Source: Streptococcus saliviloxodontae
GTDB lineage: Bacteria > Bacillota > Bacilli > Lactobacillales > Streptococcaceae
Direction: 5' to 3'
Assembly (NCBI RefSeq): GCF_016908655.1
Contig: NZ_JAFBEI010000004.1
Span: forward strand, 1-64,000
Length of the DNA stretch: 64,000 bases
Made by a program: the position numbers and the translations under genes. This document shows positions 44,926 through 54,023 of the stretch, piece by piece (position 1 is the stretch's first letter; every line of letters starts with the position of its first letter). Under the pieces are notes generated by a model that was given only the letters and a program-made list of their open reading frames with translations, was not told the origin of the DNA and did not search any database.

Positions 44926-45006
44926 TGGAGCAACACTTATGCGTGAAGCGGGTCAGGGGAGGAATCCAGCAGCCCTAAGCGATGTTAGGTGTGTGCTCTT
45001 TTTGTT
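44926..45006 (+). ncRNA. ffs: Signal recognition particle RNA (small bacterial 4.5S type)
   Basis: The conserved apical hairpin is present: GGGTCAGGGGAGGAATCC followed by AGCAGCCCTAAGC, with the Ffh-binding symmetric and asymmetric loops. The outer helix pairs GAGCAACAC (from 44928) with GTGTGTGCTC (to 44999), and TTTTTG terminates it. The length of about 80 nt matches the short Alu-less SRP RNA of streptococci. It guides membrane proteins with Ffh and FtsY. Confidence 0.93.
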
Positions 45007-45102
45007 TTTGTCTGACCAACTGTGGCAATTTTGTGGCAGTTGTTTTCTTTTACCCTAGATTTAGTATTTTTTGATAGACTGGTAGTAGATAGGGATAGGG
45101 GG

Positions 45103-45621
45103 ATGAAGATGATTATATTTGCTTTTCCAGGTATTGGAAAGACAAGTCTAGCAAAGAAGTACGATGCTGTTGTGGATTTGGAACTATCAGAGATAAAGTA
45201 CGACAACTCTGGTGTCAGGCATTTAACTAAGGAAGAACGCAAGTCCTTGAAACGCCCCTTGAAGTCTAAGGACTACAAGGAGGTATATGTAGCCAAGGCT
45301 CTTGATCTTCATAAGGAAGGTTATCTTGTTTTGGTTGCTCTTAATTTTTTACCTCGGCTGTTATGGCACATGGGTAAAGGAGCTCAGAAAAACTGTCATA
45401 TTTTTATTCCTAAACTATCATTGAGGAAAGAATATCGGTCACGTTACCAAAAGAGAGGCAATAATCGCCGTTTCATCTTTGAGGTGATGAGCATCTGGTA
45501 TCCGACCTTAGTTTTTTTGAGCTTATTGTCCTATGTTATTCCTGGACTGATTACTATTTTGGAGTCAAATGAGTTTTTAGAAGATTTTTTTGATTCTGAT
45601 AGGATGACATTTAAGAGCTAA
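45103..45621 (+). CDS. P-loop nucleotide-binding protein, function unknown
   Basis: A 172-residue protein with an N-terminal MIIFAFPGIGKTSLAKKY, a Walker A-like motif (GIGKTS), and an early acidic DLELSEIKYD. It resembles small nucleoside or metabolite kinases of streptococci. A hydrophobic segment near residues 128-150 (TLVFLSLLSYVIPGL) may contact the membrane. I start at 45103 after AGGGGG; an upstream in-frame ATG at 45022 is rejected as it lies next to the SRP RNA. The substrate is unknown. Confidence 0.6.
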   Translation: MKMIIFAFPGIGKTSLAKKYDAVVDLELSEIKYDNSGVRHLTKEERKSLKRPLKSKDYKEVYVAKALDLHKEGYLVLVALNFLPRLLWHMGKGAQKNCHIFIPKLSLRKEYRSRYQKRGNNRRFIFEVMSIWYPTLVFLSLLSYVIPGLITILESNEFLEDFFDSDRMTFKS

Positions 45622-45694
45622 TACTAGGACAATTAGTCACCTTTTAGGATTAGGGTATGCTATAATGGAGCTGACTATCACTTTTGGAGGGATT

Positions 45695-46312
45695 ATGCGC
45701 AAATTTTTACAAACATTTTTGTACGAGCTATCTTTTTATATTGAAATTATTATTTCGATTATTTTATCAGCTATTTTGTTTTTATTGACCGTTCGATTAC
45801 TATCTGAGATTACAGGTTTCTTTTCAGGAACTGATGGAATCGAGTCTTTCTTGCAAGAATTTTTAAACGAAGCCATGAGCATAGCTATCGGGGTCGAGTT
45901 GATTAAGATGTTGACCAAGCATACGTCGACTACTATTATTGAGGTTTTGCTCTTTGCTATTGCTCGTCAAATCGTGGTGTCACATGGTTCAGCCTTGAAT
46001 TCTTTGCTTAGCGTTGTATCTCTTGTTTTGCTTTTTGTTGCTCGAAAATACCTATTGACTAGTTTTGATGATACAAGTCGCATCACTCTCCGGGGTAGCC
46101 AAAAAGTGAAGATGGTCAATGTCTTGGCTCGTATCAATTTGCCTTCAGAACCTCATGAATTATTGAGAGATTGGATGGTCAAACGTATCCTCAAGGAAGG
46201 CAAACACGTTTCCATCGGCACTAGCGTCTATGATAAGGATGTCGCTTTGCGTATTGAGAGTATGAAAGATGGCGTTATTACACGTGTTGATATTATTAAG
46301 TCTATTATTTAG
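45695..46312 (+). CDS. PsiE-like membrane protein with C-terminal cytoplasmic domain
   Basis: A 205-residue protein. Four hydrophobic segments in the first 125 residues (IEIIISIILSAILFLLTV, then SIAIGVELIKML, TTIIEVLLFAIARQIVV and VVSLVLLFVARKYLL) resemble the PsiE/transporter-associated family. A soluble tail of about 75 residues looks like a TrkA-C or similar ligand domain. GGAGGG lies before the ATG at 45695. The role is unknown; PsiE itself is induced by phosphate starvation in E. coli. Confidence 0.6.
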   Translation: MRKFLQTFLYELSFYIEIIISIILSAILFLLTVRLLSEITGFFSGTDGIESFLQEFLNEAMSIAIGVELIKMLTKHTSTTIIEVLLFAIARQIVVSHGSALNSLLSVVSLVLLFVARKYLLTSFDDTSRITLRGSQKVKMVNVLARINLPSEPHELLRDWMVKRILKEGKHVSIGTSVYDKDVALRIESMKDGVITRVDIIKSII

Positions 46313-46464
46313 GTGAAAATTGGTGTATTTTCAGAAAATGTCAAGGAAATTTTCGTGAAAATGGCACCGTTTTCTTTTTTTTGAAAATTTATCGTAAAAT
46401 CATTGAAAAATAAGGGTTAAAAGAGTATGATAGAGGGGAAACCGATTTTAAAAGGGAGTATGTT

Positions 46465-47814
46465 ATGTCACACATTACATTTGATTATTCAAAGGTCTTG
46501 GAAAAATTTGCAGGACAACATGAAATTGACTATTTGCAAGGTCAAGTCACAGAAGCAGATAAATTATTGCGTGAGGGAACTGGACCTGGTTCAGATTTCC
46601 TAGGTTGGATGGATCTTCCAGAAAACTATGACAAAGAAGAATTTGCTCGTATCCAAAAAGCTGCTGAAAAGATTAAATCAGACAGCGAAGTCCTTGTTGT
46701 TATTGGTATCGGTGGATCATACCTCGGAGCTAAGGCAGCTATCGACTTCTTGAGCAACCACTTTGTCAACCTTCAATCAGCTGAAGACCGCAAAGCGCCA
46801 CAAATTCTTTACGCAGGAAACTCAATCTCATCTACCTACCTTGCTGATTTGGTAGAGTATGTTCAAGATAAAGAGTTCTCAGTTAACGTGATTTCAAAAT
46901 CAGGAACGACAACTGAGCCAGCGATTGCTTTCCGTGTTTTCAAAGAACTGTTGGTCAAAAAATACGGTCAAGAAGAAGCTAATAAACGTATCTATGCGAC
47001 AACTGATAAGGTCAAAGGTGCCGTTAAGGTTGAAGCTGACGCTAACAACTGGGAAACTTTCGTTGTTCCAGATAACGTTGGTGGACGTTTCTCAGTCCTT
47101 ACAGCTGTAGGACTTTTACCAATCGCAGCATCAGGAGCAGATATCACAGCTCTTATGCAAGGTGCGGCAGACGCTCGTAAAGAATACGCATCAGACAAAC
47201 TGTCTGAAAACCAAGCTTACCAGTACGCAGCTGTTCGTAACGTTCTTTACCGTAAAGGTTACTCAACAGAAATCCTTGTTAACTACGAACCATCACTTCA
47301 ATACTTCTCAGAGTGGTGGAAACAATTGGCAGGAGAGTCAGAAGGAAAAGACCAAAAAGGGATTTTCCCATCATCAGCTAACTTCTCAGCTGACCTTCAC
47401 TCACTTGGACAATACATCCAAGAAGGTGCTCGTATCATCTTTGAAACAGCTATCCGTGTTGACAAACCACGTAAGAACGTGATTATCCCAGAATTGGCTG
47501 AAGATCTTGACGGACTTGGCTACCTCCAAGGTAAAGATGTTGACTTCGTTAACAAAAAAGCAACAGATGGTGTTCTTCTTGCCCACACAGATGGTGACGT
47601 GCCAAACATGTTCATCACACTTCCAGAGCAAGATGAGTACACACTCGGTTACATCATCTACTTCTTTGAGATTGCCATTGCCCTTTCAGGTTACCTCAAT
47701 GCCGTTAACCCATTTGACCAACCAGGTGTAGAAGCTTACAAACGCAACATGTTTGCCCTTCTTGGAAAACCAGGATTCGAAGAATTATCAGCAGAATTAA
47801 ATGCACGTCTATAA
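46465..47814 (+). CDS. pgi: Glucose-6-phosphate isomerase
   Basis: A 449-residue enzyme that interconverts glucose 6-phosphate and fructose 6-phosphate in glycolysis. [30 protein letters not shown] and [19 protein letters not shown] are the standard family signatures. The short Firmicutes-type length fits. AAAGGGAG precedes the ATG, with a TATGAT -10 about 35 bp upstream. It is single, with its own terminator. Confidence 0.96.
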   Translation: MSHITFDYSKVLEKFAGQHEIDYLQGQVTEADKLLREGTGPGSDFLGWMDLPENYDKEEFARIQKAAEKIKSDSEVLVVIGIGGSYLGAKAAIDFLSNHFVNLQSAEDRKAPQILYAGNSISSTYLADLVEYVQDKEFSVNVISKSGTTTEPAIAFRVFKELLVKKYGQEEANKRIYATTDKVKGAVKVEADANNWETFVVPDNVGGRFSVLTAVGLLPIAASGADITALMQGAADARKEYASDKLSENQAYQYAAVRNVLYRKGYSTEILVNYEPSLQYFSEWWKQLAGESEGKDQKGIFPSSANFSADLHSLGQYIQEGARIIFETAIRVDKPRKNVIIPELAEDLDGLGYLQGKDVDFVNKKATDGVLLAHTDGDVPNMFITLPEQDEYTLGYIIYFFEIAIALSGYLNAVNPFDQPGVEAYKRNMFALLGKPGFEELSAELNARL

Positions 47815-47821
47815 AAAAAGA

Positions 47822-47852
47822 AAAAATGGCTTCCAAACGGAAGCCATTTTTG
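47822..47852 (+). terminator. Terminator after pgi
   Basis: AAAAATGGCTTCC pairs with GGAAGCCATTTTT around a four-base loop. Confidence 0.92.
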
Positions 47853-47889
47853 CATGCCGTAAATCTCTTAAAACCTTGTCATAAAAGGG

Positions 47890-47922
47890 TTGACAAAATA
47901 TATATATATATATATATATAAT
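47890..47922 (+). promoter_or_regulatory. Promoter with an (AT)n repeat between -35 and -10
   Basis: A perfect TTGACA (47890-47895) is followed by an alternating AT tract of 23 bases (47898-47920) that runs into TATAAT (47917-47922). As written, TATAAT is 21 bp from the -35 box and a TATATA lies at 17 bp. Loss of two AT units would place TATAAT at 17 bp. This is the layout of a slippage-controlled, phase-variable promoter. Confidence 0.6.
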
Positions 47923-47952
47923 TATAGCTAGATAAAATTTTAGGAGATTATA

Positions 47953-48450
47953 ATGAAGCAATCATTTATTACATCATATTTGACTTTTTATTTGAAAGCC
48001 TCAGTGGCACTAGAAGGAGATTTTATCAAAATTTCTAATCCAAACACTATTTTGAAGATTATTCCCTTAGGAGCTCAAAACAAGACTATCCCAGTTAACC
48101 AAGTTACAAGTGTTGATGATTCATTTAAATTAGATTTCAAATCATTTGTATGGGGAGTTATTTTTACTCTGATCGGTTTTGGAATGATGGGAGACTCTTT
48201 TATTGGGGGCTTAATTCTAGCAGCTTATGGTATTCTGACTGTTTTGAGTTCTTTTCAAACTCTATTGTCTCTTAATTTGGCATCAGGTACATCTGAAACT
48301 ATCAGTGTTGTAGTATTTGAAAAATCTAACTTATTGATGTGTAAAGAAACAATCGAATCTTTGATTCAAAAACGTTATAATGACACGAATGTAGCCTTAC
48401 ATACGCAAACACAAACGGAAGCATTAGTTAATGCTATTAAAGATAAATAG
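47953..48450 (+). CDS. Membrane protein with PH-like fold, function unknown
   Basis: A 165-residue protein. An N-terminal beta-rich part with ISNPNTILKIIPLGAQNKTIPVNQVTSV looks like the start of a bacterial PH-like domain. A hydrophobic hairpin (about 72-112, FVWGVIFTLIGFGMMG ... GGLILAAYGILTVL) follows, then a short soluble tail. This split PH plus two-helix layout is common in small Firmicutes membrane proteins with no known role. TAGGAGA precedes the ATG. It stands alone behind the (AT)n promoter and a terminator, so expression may vary between cells. Confidence 0.6.
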   Translation: MKQSFITSYLTFYLKASVALEGDFIKISNPNTILKIIPLGAQNKTIPVNQVTSVDDSFKLDFKSFVWGVIFTLIGFGMMGDSFIGGLILAAYGILTVLSSFQTLLSLNLASGTSETISVVVFEKSNLLMCKETIESLIQKRYNDTNVALHTQTQTEALVNAIKDK

Positions 48451-48459
48451 TACCGTTTT

Positions 48460-48481
48460 GAGAGCTTTTGCTCTCTTTTTT
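48460..48481 (+). terminator. Terminator after the PH-like gene
   Basis: GAGAGC (48460-48465) pairs with GCTCTC (48470-48475), and TTTTTT follows. Confidence 0.8.
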
Positions 48482-48558
48482 ACATCAAAAATCTACCAAA
48501 TATTCTGACTATTTGATATAATAGAAGTCACTAATCTAATGTAAATAGGAGAAAATAC

Positions 48559-49257
48559 ATGACTGCACAAAAAATGTCTGCACAAGAAATCATTGCTTTT
48601 ATCGGTAATGCGGAAAAGAAAACGAATGTTAAGGTAACTTTCGAAGGGACTTTGGCTACTGAAGTGCCTACTTCAGTTGTTAAACTTGGCAATGTTCTTT
48701 TTGGTGACTGGAAAGATGTTGAGCCACTCTTGGCTGGTTTGACTGAAAATAAAGACTATGTGGTTGAGCAAGACGGTCGTAATTCAGCTGTGCCATTGCT
48801 TGACAAACGCCACCTCAATGCTCGTATCGAGCCAGGTGCCATTATCCGTGATCAAGTGACGATTGAAGATAATGCTGTTGTCATGATGGGTGCTGTGATC
48901 AATATCGGTGCTGAAATCGGTAGCGGTACGATGATTGATATGGGTGCTATCCTTGGTGGTCGTGCAACAGTTGGTAAAAACAGCCACATCGGTGCAGGTG
49001 CTGTTCTTGCGGGCGTGATTGAGCCGGCTTCAGCTGAGCCAGTTCGTGTCGGTGATAATGTCCTTGTTGGGGCAAACGCTGTTGTTATCGAAGGCGTTCA
49101 AATCGGTAACGGTTCTGTTGTTGCAGCGGGTGCTATCGTTACTCAAGATGTTCCAGAAAATGTTGTGGTAGCAGGTGTTCCAGCTCGTATCATTAAAGAA
49201 ATCGACGAACAAACGCAACAAAAAACAGCACTCGAAGACGCTTTGCGTAATTTGTAA
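48559..49257 (+). CDS. dapH: 2,3,4,5-tetrahydropyridine-2,6-dicarboxylate N-acetyltransferase
   Basis: A 232-residue left-handed beta-helix acetyltransferase of the lysine/diaminopimelate pathway. It acetylates tetrahydrodipicolinate with acetyl-CoA. The N-terminal domain (about 1-85) is followed by hexapeptide repeats ([20 protein letters not shown] and onward), and the end [15 protein letters not shown] is typical. AGGAGA precedes the start, with TATAAT about 35 bp upstream. The deacetylase gene follows 51 bp later. Confidence 0.93.
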   Translation: MTAQKMSAQEIIAFIGNAEKKTNVKVTFEGTLATEVPTSVVKLGNVLFGDWKDVEPLLAGLTENKDYVVEQDGRNSAVPLLDKRHLNARIEPGAIIRDQVTIEDNAVVMMGAVINIGAEIGSGTMIDMGAILGGRATVGKNSHIGAGAVLAGVIEPASAEPVRVGDNVLVGANAVVIEGVQIGNGSVVAAGAIVTQDVPENVVVAGVPARIIKEIDEQTQQKTALEDALRNL

Positions 49258-49263
49258 TCACTT

Positions 49264-49294
49264 AGAAAAGCTTGTGGTGACACAGGCTTTTCTT
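49264..49294 (+). terminator. Hairpin between dapH and the deacetylase gene
   Basis: AGAAAAGCTTGTG (49264-49276) pairs with CACAGGCTTTTCT (49281-49293) with one G-U pair. The T run is short, so it is probably a partial terminator within the operon. Confidence 0.6.
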
Positions 49295-49308
49295 CGAAAG
49301 GATAGAAA

Positions 49309-50439
49309 ATGACACTAGATTTAATTAAAATCCGTCGTGATTTGCACCAAATTCCTGAGATTGGTTTGGAGGAGTTTAAGACCCAAGCCTATCTTTTAGA
49401 GCGTATTGCTGAAATCACGGCTGGTAAAGATTTTGTAGAACAAAAAACATGGCGAACAGGTATCCTTGTCTTTTTGAAAGGCTCTGCTCCAGAGAAAACG
49501 ATCGGTTGGCGTACAGATATTGATGCTCTGCCGATTGTTGAAGAGACTGGACTGGATTTTGCCAGCACACATGAAGGGCGTATGCACGCCTGCGGTCATG
49601 ACATGCACATGACAACGGCTCTCGGTCTTTTGAATGAGTTGGTGCAGGTGCAGCCGAAGAATAACCTGCTTTTCCTCTTCCAACCTGCTGAGGAGAATTT
49701 TGCAGGTGGCATGCTCATGTACGAAGATGGTGCTTTTGGTGACTGGTTGCCAGATGAGTTTTACGGTCTTCATGTGCGTCCTGATTTCAAGGTTGGCGAT
49801 ATTGCGACCAATACCTCAACTCTCTTTGCAGGGACTTGCGAAGTTTTGATCACTTTCAAAGGACGTGGTGGTCACGCAGCATTTCCTCACGATGCCAATG
49901 ATGCCTTGGTAGCGGCTTCTTATTTTGTCACTCAGGTGCAGACGGTTGTTAGCCGTAACGTTGACCCTATCCAAGGCGGTGTGGTGACTTTTGGCTCGAT
50001 GCACGCTGGGACAACTAATAATGTCATTGCAGAAACAGCTCAGCTTCATGGAACCATTCGTACATTGACTCAAGAAATGAGCCTTTTAATTCAAAATCGT
50101 GTCAAAACCATTGCTGAGGGTGTGGCGGCTAGTTTTGGAATGGAAGTTGAGGTCAAGCTGACTCAAGGTGGTTACTTGCCAGTTGAAAACAACCCTGACT
50201 TAGCGCGTAATTTGATGACTTTCTTTGACAATAGCCCTGCGGTTAATTTGATTGACTGTCCACCAGCCATGACAGGGGAGGACTTTGGCTACCTTCTTAA
50301 TAAGGTTCCTGGTGTCATGTTTTGGCTAGGTATCGATACACCTTACCCCCTTCATCATGCCAAGATGAGTCCAGATGAAAAAGCTCTGCCATTTGCCGTA
50401 GCAGAAATCTCAAAATTCCTAAAAATGAAAGTGCAATAG
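49309..50439 (+). CDS. N-acetyldiaminopimelate deacetylase
   Basis: A 376-residue M20D metallopeptidase-family enzyme that removes acetate from N-acetyl-diaminopimelate. The metal site includes [10 protein letters not shown] (near residue 85-95), PAEENFAGG and the late YPLHHAKM. The dimerisation lid [16 protein letters not shown] is present. Next to dapH, the deacetylase of the acetyl branch is the best assignment rather than an amino-acid amidase or hippurate hydrolase. AAAGGA precedes the ATG. Confidence 0.9.
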   Translation: MTLDLIKIRRDLHQIPEIGLEEFKTQAYLLERIAEITAGKDFVEQKTWRTGILVFLKGSAPEKTIGWRTDIDALPIVEETGLDFASTHEGRMHACGHDMHMTTALGLLNELVQVQPKNNLLFLFQPAEENFAGGMLMYEDGAFGDWLPDEFYGLHVRPDFKVGDIATNTSTLFAGTCEVLITFKGRGGHAAFPHDANDALVAASYFVTQVQTVVSRNVDPIQGGVVTFGSMHAGTTNNVIAETAQLHGTIRTLTQEMSLLIQNRVKTIAEGVAASFGMEVEVKLTQGGYLPVENNPDLARNLMTFFDNSPAVNLIDCPPAMTGEDFGYLLNKVPGVMFWLGIDTPYPLHHAKMSPDEKALPFAVAEISKFLKMKVQ

Positions 50440-50446
50440 ATTAGAG

Positions 50447-50471
50447 CAGCCAATGAACCTTGGCTGTTTTT
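50447..50471 (+). terminator. Terminator after the deacetylase gene
   Basis: CAGCCAA (50447-50453) pairs with TTGGCTG (50460-50466), followed by TTTTT. The next promoter begins immediately after it. Confidence 0.82.
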
Positions 50472-50473
50472 GA

Positions 50474-50502
50474 TTAACAAAGCCTAGAAAAAGGTGTATG
50501 AT
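50474..50502 (+). promoter_or_regulatory. Promoter giving a leaderless cyclo-ligase mRNA
   Basis: TTAACA (50474-50479) and TATGAT (50497-50502) are 17 bp apart. The ATG at 50509 is seven bases after the -10 box, where transcription should start. There is no room for a Shine-Dalgarno. Confidence 0.65.
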
Positions 50503-50508
50503 AGAGAT

Positions 50509-51048
50509 ATGTTAAAAAAAGACTTACGACAGGCAGCGATTGGCGCCTTAAAAGACCAAGACAAAACCTTTAAAGAGCAGATTGATGCTGAGCTTCTGGC
50601 TAGATTAAGAGCTAGTGAGAGCTATCAAAAAGCAGAAACGATTGCAACCTATCTTTCCATGGGATTTGAGTACAATACGGCACCTTTGATAGAAGCTGCC
50701 TTGGCAGATGGCAAGCAGGTGGTCATTCCAAAGACTTATCCAAAGGGACGTATGATTTTTGTGGCTTATGATCCAGACGATTTGCAGAAAACGTCCTTTG
50801 GTTTGCTGGAGCCACGGTCGGACAAAGCAGTTGCCAAAGAGGACATTGACCTTATTCATGTACCAGGTGTGGTTTTCAATGAAGAAGGTTATCGTATTGG
50901 CTATGGTGCTGGGTATTACGACCGTTACCTAGAGGATTATACTGGTAAGACGATTAGTTTGATTTATACTTGTCAGCAAGCTGATTTTACACCGGAGACC
51001 CATGACATTGCAGTTAAGGAGGTTCTGATTGATGCTAGCAGACTTTAA
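50509..51048 (+). CDS. 5-formyltetrahydrofolate cyclo-ligase
   Basis: A 179-residue ATP-dependent enzyme that returns 5-formyl-THF to 5,10-methenyl-THF in folate metabolism. The substrate and phosphate motif GYRIGYGAGYYDRYL lies near residue 130, and VIPKTYPKGRM near 75. I start at 50509 (MLKKDLRQAA), the family-like N-terminus; the ATG at 50494 would overlap the -10 box. The last 17 bases overlap the rhomboid gene. Confidence 0.92.
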   Translation: MLKKDLRQAAIGALKDQDKTFKEQIDAELLARLRASESYQKAETIATYLSMGFEYNTAPLIEAALADGKQVVIPKTYPKGRMIFVAYDPDDLQKTSFGLLEPRSDKAVAKEDIDLIHVPGVVFNEEGYRIGYGAGYYDRYLEDYTGKTISLIYTCQQADFTPETHDIAVKEVLIDASRL

Positions 51049-51703
51049 AAAGACACCGATAACCTTGTTGTTGGTGATTTTGACCAGCCTTATTTTCCTT
51101 ACCATGCAGTTATTCTATTTTGGAAATGCTAGTTCTAGTCAAGCTGTCTTTCAATTTGGTGGTATGTATGGTGATTTTGTTCGCTATGCTCCCAGCCAAA
51201 TTTGGCGTTTAGTCACACCAATCTTCGTTCATATTGGTTGGGAACATTTCATTATGAATAGTTTAACCTTGTATTTTGTAGGGTCAATGGCTGAGAGGGT
51301 TTGGGGCTCACTTCGATTCTTATTACTCTATCTCCTGTCGGGTATTATGGGAAATCTCTTTACCCTGCTATTGACTCCAGGCGTTGTATCTGCAGGGGCT
51401 TCAACTTCCTTGTTTGGCTTATTTGCTGCTTTTGCAGTAGTTGGTTACTATGGGCGTAGCCCATATTTGCAACAAGTGGGAAAATCCTACCTAGCTCTTA
51501 TTATAATGAATCTTTTTGTTAATTTATTTATGACTAATGTTGGTATGGCAGGTCATATTGGAGGAGCTATTGGTGGTTTGTTAGCTAGCTTATTTTTACC
51601 TACTCAAGTAGAACCTTTGTTATTTGATAAGTCTAAAAAACTATTGGGGCTTCTTGGGTATATCGTCATTGCTTGTTTGATTCTGATTTTTGTTTTTCGA
51701 TAG
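51032..51703 (+). CDS. Rhomboid family intramembrane serine protease
   Basis: A 223-residue membrane protease with six to seven helices. The catalytic serine is in AGASTSLFG and the histidine in AGHIGGAIGG, the normal pair; HIGWEHFIMNSLTLYFVG in the second helix is also typical. It cleaves helices within the membrane. I start at 51032, nine bases after AAGGAGG. It overlaps the cyclo-ligase gene, as it does in related Firmicutes, so translation is coupled. Confidence 0.92.
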   Translation: MLADFKKTPITLLLVILTSLIFLTMQLFYFGNASSSQAVFQFGGMYGDFVRYAPSQIWRLVTPIFVHIGWEHFIMNSLTLYFVGSMAERVWGSLRFLLLYLLSGIMGNLFTLLLTPGVVSAGASTSLFGLFAAFAVVGYYGRSPYLQQVGKSYLALIIMNLFVNLFMTNVGMAGHIGGAIGGLLASLFLPTQVEPLLFDKSKKLLGLLGYIVIACLILIFVFR

Positions 51704-51760
51704 GCATGACATCGTTTTGAGATGGATTAGGAAAGGATCTAGGTCTACTTGCTAAAAATA

Positions 51761-51793
51761 AAAAACCACTAATAAGATTATTGGTGGTTTTTG
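51761..51793. terminator. Bidirectional terminator between the rhomboid and galU genes
   Basis: AAAAACCACTAATA (51761-51774) pairs with the complementary arm ending in GGTGGTTTTT (51783-51792). Both convergent genes can use it. Confidence 0.82.
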
Positions 51794-51803
51794 AGATGGG
51801 TGA

Positions 51804-52706
51804 TTAATCTTGAGAACTTTGGTCAAGTTCTTTACCGAGATCAATGATATATTGTTTTAAGTCGTCTTTAACTTGAGGGTGTTTGAGGGCGTAATCAATA
51901 GATGTCTTCATGAAGCCGAATTTATCACCAACATCATATCGGTCGCCAGTGAATTCACGAGCAAAAACACGTTGTGTTTTGTTAAGTGTGTCGATAGCGT
52001 CTGTTAGTTGGATTTCATTTCCAGCACCAGGTTTTTGTGTTTCAAGAATTTGGAAAATCTCAGGTGTCAAGAGGTAGCGTCCGATGATAGCAAGGTCACT
52101 CGGTGCCTCTTCTGGAGCTGGTTTTTCAACGAAGGTTTCAACACTGTAAAGACCATTGACACCTTCACCTTGAGGTGCAATCACACCATAAGCTGAAACT
52201 TCTTCGTGAGGAACTGGCATAACAGCGATTGTAGAAGCATGTGTTTCTTCGTAGTCGTTCATCAGTTGCTTCGTTAGAGGAACGGCTGTTTCATTAGTGA
52301 TATCCATGAGGTCATCACCGAGCATGACAACGAATGGCTCATTTCCGACAAATGCTTTGGCTTGAAGAACAGCGTCACCTAGACCACGTGGGTGGCTTTG
52401 GCGGATGAAATGAAGGTTGATACCAGTTGTTTCATCAACTAGCTTCAAGAGGTCATTTTTCCCTTTTTCTTTAAGATTGTATTCCAATTCGAAATTTGAG
52501 TCAAAGTGATCTTCGATAGAACGTTTTGACTTACCAGTGACCACAAGGATATCTTCGATACCTGATTTGAGGGCTTCTTCAACGATAAATTGAATGGTTG
52601 GTTTGTCAACAATAGGAAGCATTTCTTTAGCGAGTGCTTTAGTTGCTGGAAGGAAACGTGTTCCAAGTCCAGCAGCTGGGATGACAGCCTTTCTTACTTT
52701 TTGCAT
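51804..52706 (-). CDS. galU: UTP-glucose-1-phosphate uridylyltransferase
   Basis: A 300-residue nucleotidyltransferase that makes UDP-glucose for capsule, lipid and wall polymers. The N-terminal [21 protein letters not shown] is the nucleotide loop with the catalytic lysine. [11 protein letters not shown] holds the metal Asp, and [21 protein letters not shown] binds the sugar. AGGAG precedes the start. It lies 50 bp after gpsA and is probably co-transcribed. Confidence 0.95.
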   Translation of the reverse strand: MQKVRKAVIPAAGLGTRFLPATKALAKEMLPIVDKPTIQFIVEEALKSGIEDILVVTGKSKRSIEDHFDSNFELEYNLKEKGKNDLLKLVDETTGINLHFIRQSHPRGLGDAVLQAKAFVGNEPFVVMLGDDLMDITNETAVPLTKQLMNDYEETHASTIAVMPVPHEEVSAYGVIAPQGEGVNGLYSVETFVEKPAPEEAPSDLAIIGRYLLTPEIFQILETQKPGAGNEIQLTDAIDTLNKTQRVFAREFTGDRYDVGDKFGFMKTSIDYALKHPQVKDDLKQYIIDLGKELDQSSQD

Positions 52707-52756
52707 AGATAACTCCTGTATAATTTGCTTTATTAAATTATATCACAATTATAATA

Positions 52757-53773
52757 TTAGTGCCACTCATTTTCTGAGCGTAATTCGTTAGACATCATGT
52801 TAAGAATACTTTCTTTGATGTCCATACCTTCATAAATTGAGCGGTAAATGGCGGATGTGATTGGCATGTAGACGCCTAATTCTTGAGCAATTTCATAGGC
52901 AACTTTTGTTGTGGAAATCCCTTCGATGACCATGCCCATGTTGCGTTCGACATCTTCTAGTTTTTCCCCACGTCCAAGGGCATCACCAGCACGCCAGTTA
53001 CGTGAGTGGATAGATGTTCCAGTAACAATCAAGTCGCCGACACCAGAAAGTCCACTATAGGTGAGTGGGTCTGCTCCGAGTTTAACGCCGAGTCGGGTAA
53101 TTTCTGCAAGACCACGAGTAATAACAGCTGCTTTAGCATTATCACCATAACCAAGACCATGTAGGGCACCAGCGCCGACAGCGATGATATTTTTGAGCGC
53201 TCCCGCAGTTTCCACTCCAATAACATCGGTGTTAGTGTAGAGACGGAAATAGTGATTGCTGAAGAGTTTTTGGACGTATTTAGCTGTTTCTAGATCTTTA
53301 GAAGCAGCAGTGATCAAAGTTAAGTCGCGGACAATAGTTTCTTCAGCGTGACTTGGACCAGATACAACAACAACTTCACTACGCAATTCAGTTGGAATCT
53401 CTTCTTCGAGGATAGTTGATAGGCGCTCATGTGTTCCAGGCTCAAGACCTTTGGAAGCGTGCATAACGACAACCTTATGGTCAAGGGCTTTAGCAACTTG
53501 TTTGGCAACAAGACGCGTTACCTTAGTAGGGACAACAAAAAGAACAGCGTCAACATCAGCTAAGGTTTCGTTGAGATCTTTGTAGCCTACGATGTTTTCG
53601 TCTAGAACAATATCTTTGAAATAAAGACTATTAGTATGATGTTGGTTGATTTCATCAATCTGTTCAGGGATATTTCCCCAAATACGGACCTCATGTCCAT
53701 TGTCATTTAGGACTTGAGCAAGGGCAGTTCCCCAGGAGCCAGGTCCTAGGACAGCAATTTTTTGTTTTGTCAT
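52757..53773 (-). CDS. gpsA: NAD(P)-dependent glycerol-3-phosphate dehydrogenase
   Basis: A 338-residue enzyme that reduces dihydroxyacetone phosphate to sn-glycerol 3-phosphate for phospholipid synthesis. The Rossmann loop is [11 protein letters not shown] (residues 10-20). The catalytic Lys is in [22 protein letters not shown], and [12 protein letters not shown] with SRNWRAG closes the substrate site. AGGAGA precedes the ATG. It is the first gene of the gpsA-galU pair, an order common in streptococci. Confidence 0.96.
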   Translation of the reverse strand: MTKQKIAVLGPGSWGTALAQVLNDNGHEVRIWGNIPEQIDEINQHHTNSLYFKDIVLDENIVGYKDLNETLADVDAVLFVVPTKVTRLVAKQVAKALDHKVVVMHASKGLEPGTHERLSTILEEEIPTELRSEVVVVSGPSHAEETIVRDLTLITAASKDLETAKYVQKLFSNHYFRLYTNTDVIGVETAGALKNIIAVGAGALHGLGYGDNAKAAVITRGLAEITRLGVKLGADPLTYSGLSGVGDLIVTGTSIHSRNWRAGDALGRGEKLEDVERNMGMVIEGISTTKVAYEIAQELGVYMPITSAIYRSIYEGMDIKESILNMMSNELRSENEWH

Positions 53774-54023
53774 AAGTTATTCTCCTCTTTTGTTATAGAA
53801 GGGTAATTCAGTTCATTATATCATAAGGGATAGGGCTTTGTCTGTTATCTCATGCTTTAAAAATTAAACAAACTAATAAATTTGACTTTTATAATAAATT
53901 CAGTAAAATAGGAAAGTCGGTAAAAATAAAGAATGGCAAATCTACTATAATAATATCATTTCAGATAGTAGCTAGAGTGTCATATTTTTATGAATAAAAA
54001 TTAATTTTATATTAGGAGGATAT

